DNA of 64,000 nucleotides from Xylaria sp. FL1777. Lineage: Eukaryota; Ascomycota; Sordariomycetes; Xylariales; Xylariaceae. The position numbers and the translations under genes were made by a program. A model generated the notes under the pieces. It did not search any database. It saw only the letters and a list, made by a program, of their open reading frames with translations, and was not told the DNA's origin. Below, piece by piece: positions 60,132 to 64,000 of the stretch. Every line of letters starts with the position of its first letter. Within the stretch, counting starts at the first letter, position 1. Where the stretch lies: assembly GCA_022578965.1 (NCBI GenBank), contig MU400660.1, positions 37,407 through 101,406 on the forward strand, read 5' to 3'.

Positions 60132-62800
60132 AATTTTATTAATTAAATATATTTGCTTAAATGTTTTTTTTTTAATATAATATATTTTAAAGTTAAACTT
60201 AGAAAAAAAAACCATTTAATTTTTATATTTTTTAATAATTTTTTATATAGTTATAAATTTAATTAAGTTTTAATAATTTAAATAAATTTTAATTAGTTTT
60301 ATAGTTTTTATAAAAAATAATTCTTATTTTTTAAGTGCTATAATAATTATAAATAGTTTTTTATTATATATTAAGTATTATAATGTTATATTTTATAATA
60401 CTTTAAAATAATAAACTATTAAATATTATTTTTTATTGTTTTTTAGTTATTTTAAAACTTTTATAATTATATTATTTAAAGCATTTATTTTTAGCTTTTT
60501 TTTTTTTATAAATTAAATAGTTTAACTATAAAGTTAAAAATAATTTTTAGTTTTAGTTTTTTAAAAGTTTTTTAAGCTTTTTTTAAAATTAAAAAAAACT
60601 TTTTTTTATATTCTTTCTTTATATACTTTATAAAATAAAATGCTATTTTTTTAAAATCTTAAATTAACATTTAAATATAATTTAAAAACTTTAATGCTTA
60701 TTATATATTTATAATTATAGCTAAATTAAGTATTTTTTAATTTTATATTATATTAATTTTTAATTATTAAATTTATATTTGTTTTAAAGTAATTATAAAT
60801 TTTAAAAAATTAATTTTTTATATATATTATATATATTTTTTTGTATTAAGTTATAATTTTGCTTATTTAAGTATTTTTAATACTTAAGTTATATATTTTT
60901 TATGTTTTTTTAACGCTTTAAAATAAATAAAAATATTATTTAAATAAATAAACATAAATTTATTTAAAAACTTTTATAAAATTATTATTATTATATATTA
61001 AAAACTAGTTAATATATTTTATAGTTTTTATAGCATAATTATATATTTATATAATTTATATACTGTTTATATAATTATTTTTTATTTTTTTTCTTTAGTT
61101 ATTTTAATAGTATAATATTTATTTAAAATATTAATTATTATAAATTGTTTTGCTTAATTAATGTTTTTTTTTATAATTATTAATAAAATAAAAAAGTATT
61201 TATTTATAATAATAATTATATTTAATAATTAATAGTTAACTATTATTTATTATATTAGTTTTTTTTTTTATTAATTAGTTGCTTTTTATTTTTTATTTTA
61301 AGTATTAATATTATAAAATATTTAATAAATAACTAAAACTTTTTTAAAAATTCTTTTGTTAAGTTTTTTTAAATATATTTTTATAAAACATTTGTTTTAT
61401 TTAAGCTTATATAATATATTTAATAAAGCTTTAATTAATATTTTTTTTTAATAAAAATATAATAGTTTTATAACCTATGCTTAAAAAGTTCTTTTTTTTT
61501 TTTTTTTTTAAATAGTTTATAAAATCTATAATATATTTTTAGTATATTGTTTAAAATTTTCTTTGCAATTTTTCTAATTTTTTTGCTTTATTTTTTGCTT
61601 TTTTAATTAATAGTTTTTGCTTTTTATTAAATTAAAAAATTGCTAGCTTTTAACTATAATATTTTTAAAATAATGTTATAATTAAATATATTAGTAATAT
61701 TTAATATAATTTATTTTTTGTATTTTTATATAAATATATTAAAAAGTTTAGTTTTTTTAAATATATAATTATTATTATAGCTAAAAGTATTTTTATTAAA
61801 TCTTTTAATTTTTTAAAACTTTTGCTTATATTTTTAAAGAATTTTATTTTGTTTTATTACTTTAAGTAAAATTATATTAATTTATGCTTTTAAATTAATT
61901 AAAGTATTATATTTTCTTTTTTAATATATAAATTTAATTTTAAATTAATTTTTTTAGTTATTATATTAAATTTTTTATAAAGCTTTAGTTTTTTTAACTA
62001 TTTGCTACTTTTTTAGCAAATATTTATTTTGTTTTTTGTTAACTTTTTTTAATAAAATATTTAAATGTTTATTTTATTTAGCATTTTAAATATTATTATA
62101 TTTTATTTTGTTTTTATTTTTAGTTAAACTTTAAATTATAGTTTTTAAACTTTTTTGCTTTTTATAACTATTTTTTAATATAATTATGCTTTAATTAGCT
62201 AATAATATTTATAATAATTATTTTTATACTTTTTTAAAACAGTATTATAAATATAACTATTATTTTTTATAAACGTTATAAATTTTTATAGATTTTTATA
62301 ATAAACTAAAATTATAACTAATTTTTTTTTTATAAAGATTTTTTATTTTTATTTTTGTAATTTATTTAAAAAATTAATTATTTTTTAATTTATTAAATAA
62401 ATATTAATAATAATAATATATTATATAATAAATTTATAATACTTTATTATATTTTAGATTTTTTAAACATAAAATATTACTGTTATTTTTTATTATAGTT
62501 TTATTATAGTAATAACTTTTAATAATTAATTAAATTACTAGTTTTAATTTTTAAAATATATTAGTTTTTATATTAATTATTAATACTTTTTTATTTTGTT
62601 ATATTTAAAGCAGTTTAAGTTATAAAAATACTTTATTTATTTTTATTAGTTTTTTTTTTATAATATTTTTTATAGTTTTTAATTTTAGTTATTTTTGCTT
62701 TAAAGTTTTATAAGTTTTATTTTTTTTAAGTTTATTTAATAATTAAATGCTTTAATAGTTTATAATTAGTTTAATAATTATATTATTTATAATTATAATT
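60132..62800 (-). pseudogene. pol: pol 5' part of chromovirus C (RT, RNase H)
   Basis: The reverse transcriptase catalytic block is at 60,920-60,958 on the minus strand, with the same FMFIYLNN-type residues as D. RT about 60,775-61,465. Everything is interrupted by stops. Confidence 0.8.
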
Positions 62801-62899
62801 GTATTTTTTTAAGCATAACTTTTTTTAAGCTATATTTTAAGCTTTAATAGTTTAAAATTTTTATAGTTTTATAAGTTTACTAGCTATATTAATTTATTA

Positions 62900-64000
62900 T
62901 TTTTTATTGTTTGCTATTTTTAATTAAACTATTTTTTTAAGTTATATATTAAATAACTTTAATTGTTTATATAATAAATATATTTTTTTATAATTTATTT
63001 TAATAATTATAAAGCTTTTAAATAATATTTATATGCTTATTTATTTTAATTTATATAAATAAAACATTTAAATTTATTTAATATAGCACTTTTATTTTAA
63101 TTTAAAATAATAACTTTATATTTTTGCTTTAAAAACATATTTTTTAAATTGCTTTATTATTTTTTATTATTTTAAACTTTTATAACTTATATTTTTTTTT
63201 TAAGTTAAAAAATCTTTTTTTTTATAGCTTTTTTTTCTGTTTTTTTTTTTAAATTAGCATTATTTTTAAAAGTGTTTTTTTTTTATAGTTATAATATTTA
63301 ACTTTAAATATATTTTAAAGTTATTATTTTTAAACTTTATTAATTTATTTAAATTTTTATTTAATACTTTTTTAAGTATTTTTATTTTTATTTTTTTTAG
63401 TTTTTTTAGTTTTAAAGTACTAATTAAATAATTATTAATTAATTATAATAGCTATATTAATATACGTATTAATTTTTGCTAGCTTATTTATTTTGCATAG
63501 TTTGTTTTAAATTTAAGTTTTAAGTTTACTATAAAATAAATAAAATAATATAAGCTTAAGTAATTTTAAGATTATTATTAATTATTTAAATTTTATAGTA
63601 TAATTTATTATTACTTTTATTTATTTTAAATAGTAAAATGCTTTTTTAAAATGTTTTATTTTTTAAGTATTTTTAAATAATGCTTTTATTTAATTTTTAA
63701 ACTTAATATAATTTTTAAAAATCTTTTTTATTTTTAGCTTAAAGTTAGTTAACTTATTAATTTTTAAAAAATCCTTTAAAATAAATTAAAACTATTTTAG
63801 TATTTTTTTTAATAAAAACTATAAAATAATTATTATTTTTTAATTTTTTTTTATAATAATAATAAAATATTATTTTAAATAAAGTTTAATATAAATTAAA
63901 AAAGTTTTTATATTTATAAATTTATTATAAAGCTTTAAAGCAATAAGTTTAAAACTTTTAATATTTAATATTTTTAATATTATAAATAATTTTAATAATA
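62900..64000 (-). pseudogene. gag: gag relic of chromovirus C, cut by window end
   Basis: By alignment with D the gag core is at about 63,430-63,900. The N-terminal part and the 5' LTR are outside the window. Confidence 0.65.

Larger units (their letters stand above)
60132..64000 (-). mobile_element. Ty3/gypsy chromovirus copy C, right part, runs off the window
   Basis: Resumes exactly where 47,277 stopped, sharing the AATTTTATTA duplication, and aligns with A and B to the window end (which corresponds to about 34,435 in A). Contains RNase H (about 60,265-60,655), RT and gag. Its 5' LTR must lie a little beyond 64,000. The most AT-rich and most mutated copy, in keeping with being the oldest. 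Confidence 0.9.

Noticed and set aside
1..64000. Naturally AT-rich genome (mitochondrion, Plasmodium-like or gut-fungus chromosome)
   Set aside because: Repeat copies differ by directional transitions, decayed motifs restore by G-to-A or C-to-T reversal, and all genes are transposon relics; this fits RIP of a normal-composition fungal genome better.

Overview
The window is an AT-rich, repeat-filled compartment of what is most likely a filamentous ascomycete (Pezizomycotina) chromosome, for example a centromeric, pericentromeric or subtelomeric block. I see no intact host gene, no tRNA or rRNA and no bacterial feature. All long coding signals are relics of mobile elements, with in-frame TAA, TAG and TGA where Gln, Trp or Arg codons are expected. 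Copies of the same repeat differ almost only by C-to-T and G-to-A changes. That is the footprint of a RIP-like process (repeat-induced point mutation) and not of a naturally AT-rich coding genome.

Left part (1-28.2 kb). Positions 1-3,290 hold, in one frame on the + strand, a decayed Pif1-like helicase of the type carried by Helitrons; Walker A, Walker B and motif III are still readable after allowing for G-to-A and C-to-T. Further long coding relics that I could not assign lie at 5.4-6.4 kb (+), 11.0-15.9 kb (+, about 1,600 codons in one frame), 18.3-20.4 kb (-) and 23.7-25.2 kb (-). A ~300-bp repeat occurs three times in alternating orientation (10.5, 17.9 and 27.9 kb), and a ~102-bp tandem repeat lies at 26.1-26.6 kb.

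Right part (28.3-64 kb). Four copies of one Ty3/gypsy chromovirus family are present, about 7.7 kb with ~495-bp LTRs. Copies A (28.36-35.58 kb), B (35.58-43.21 kb) and C (44.57-47.28 plus 60.13-64.0 kb) are coded on the - strand; copy D (47.77-55.47 kb) is on the + strand and is complete, with a 5-bp CTTTA target duplication. D gives the reading: gag, reverse transcriptase with DD decayed to NN, RNase H, zinc-binding integrase, C-terminal chromodomain. A is inserted in the 3' LTR of B. C is split by a Tad-like non-LTR retrotransposon E (47.28-60.13 kb, - strand, ORF1 zinc knuckles and APE endonuclease visible), and D sits inside E. The order of events is therefore C, then E into C, then D into E.

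Most interesting: all four chromovirus copies carry, on the strand opposite gag-pol and between the chromodomain and the 3' LTR, an antisense reading frame of about 200 codons. It encodes a Zn(II)2Cys6-type cysteine cluster (C-x2-C-x6-C-x8-C-x2-C-x6-C in copy A) followed by a charged coiled-coil-like tail. Copy C carries a strongly diverged version with the same layout, which argues that the antisense protein was real and under selection.
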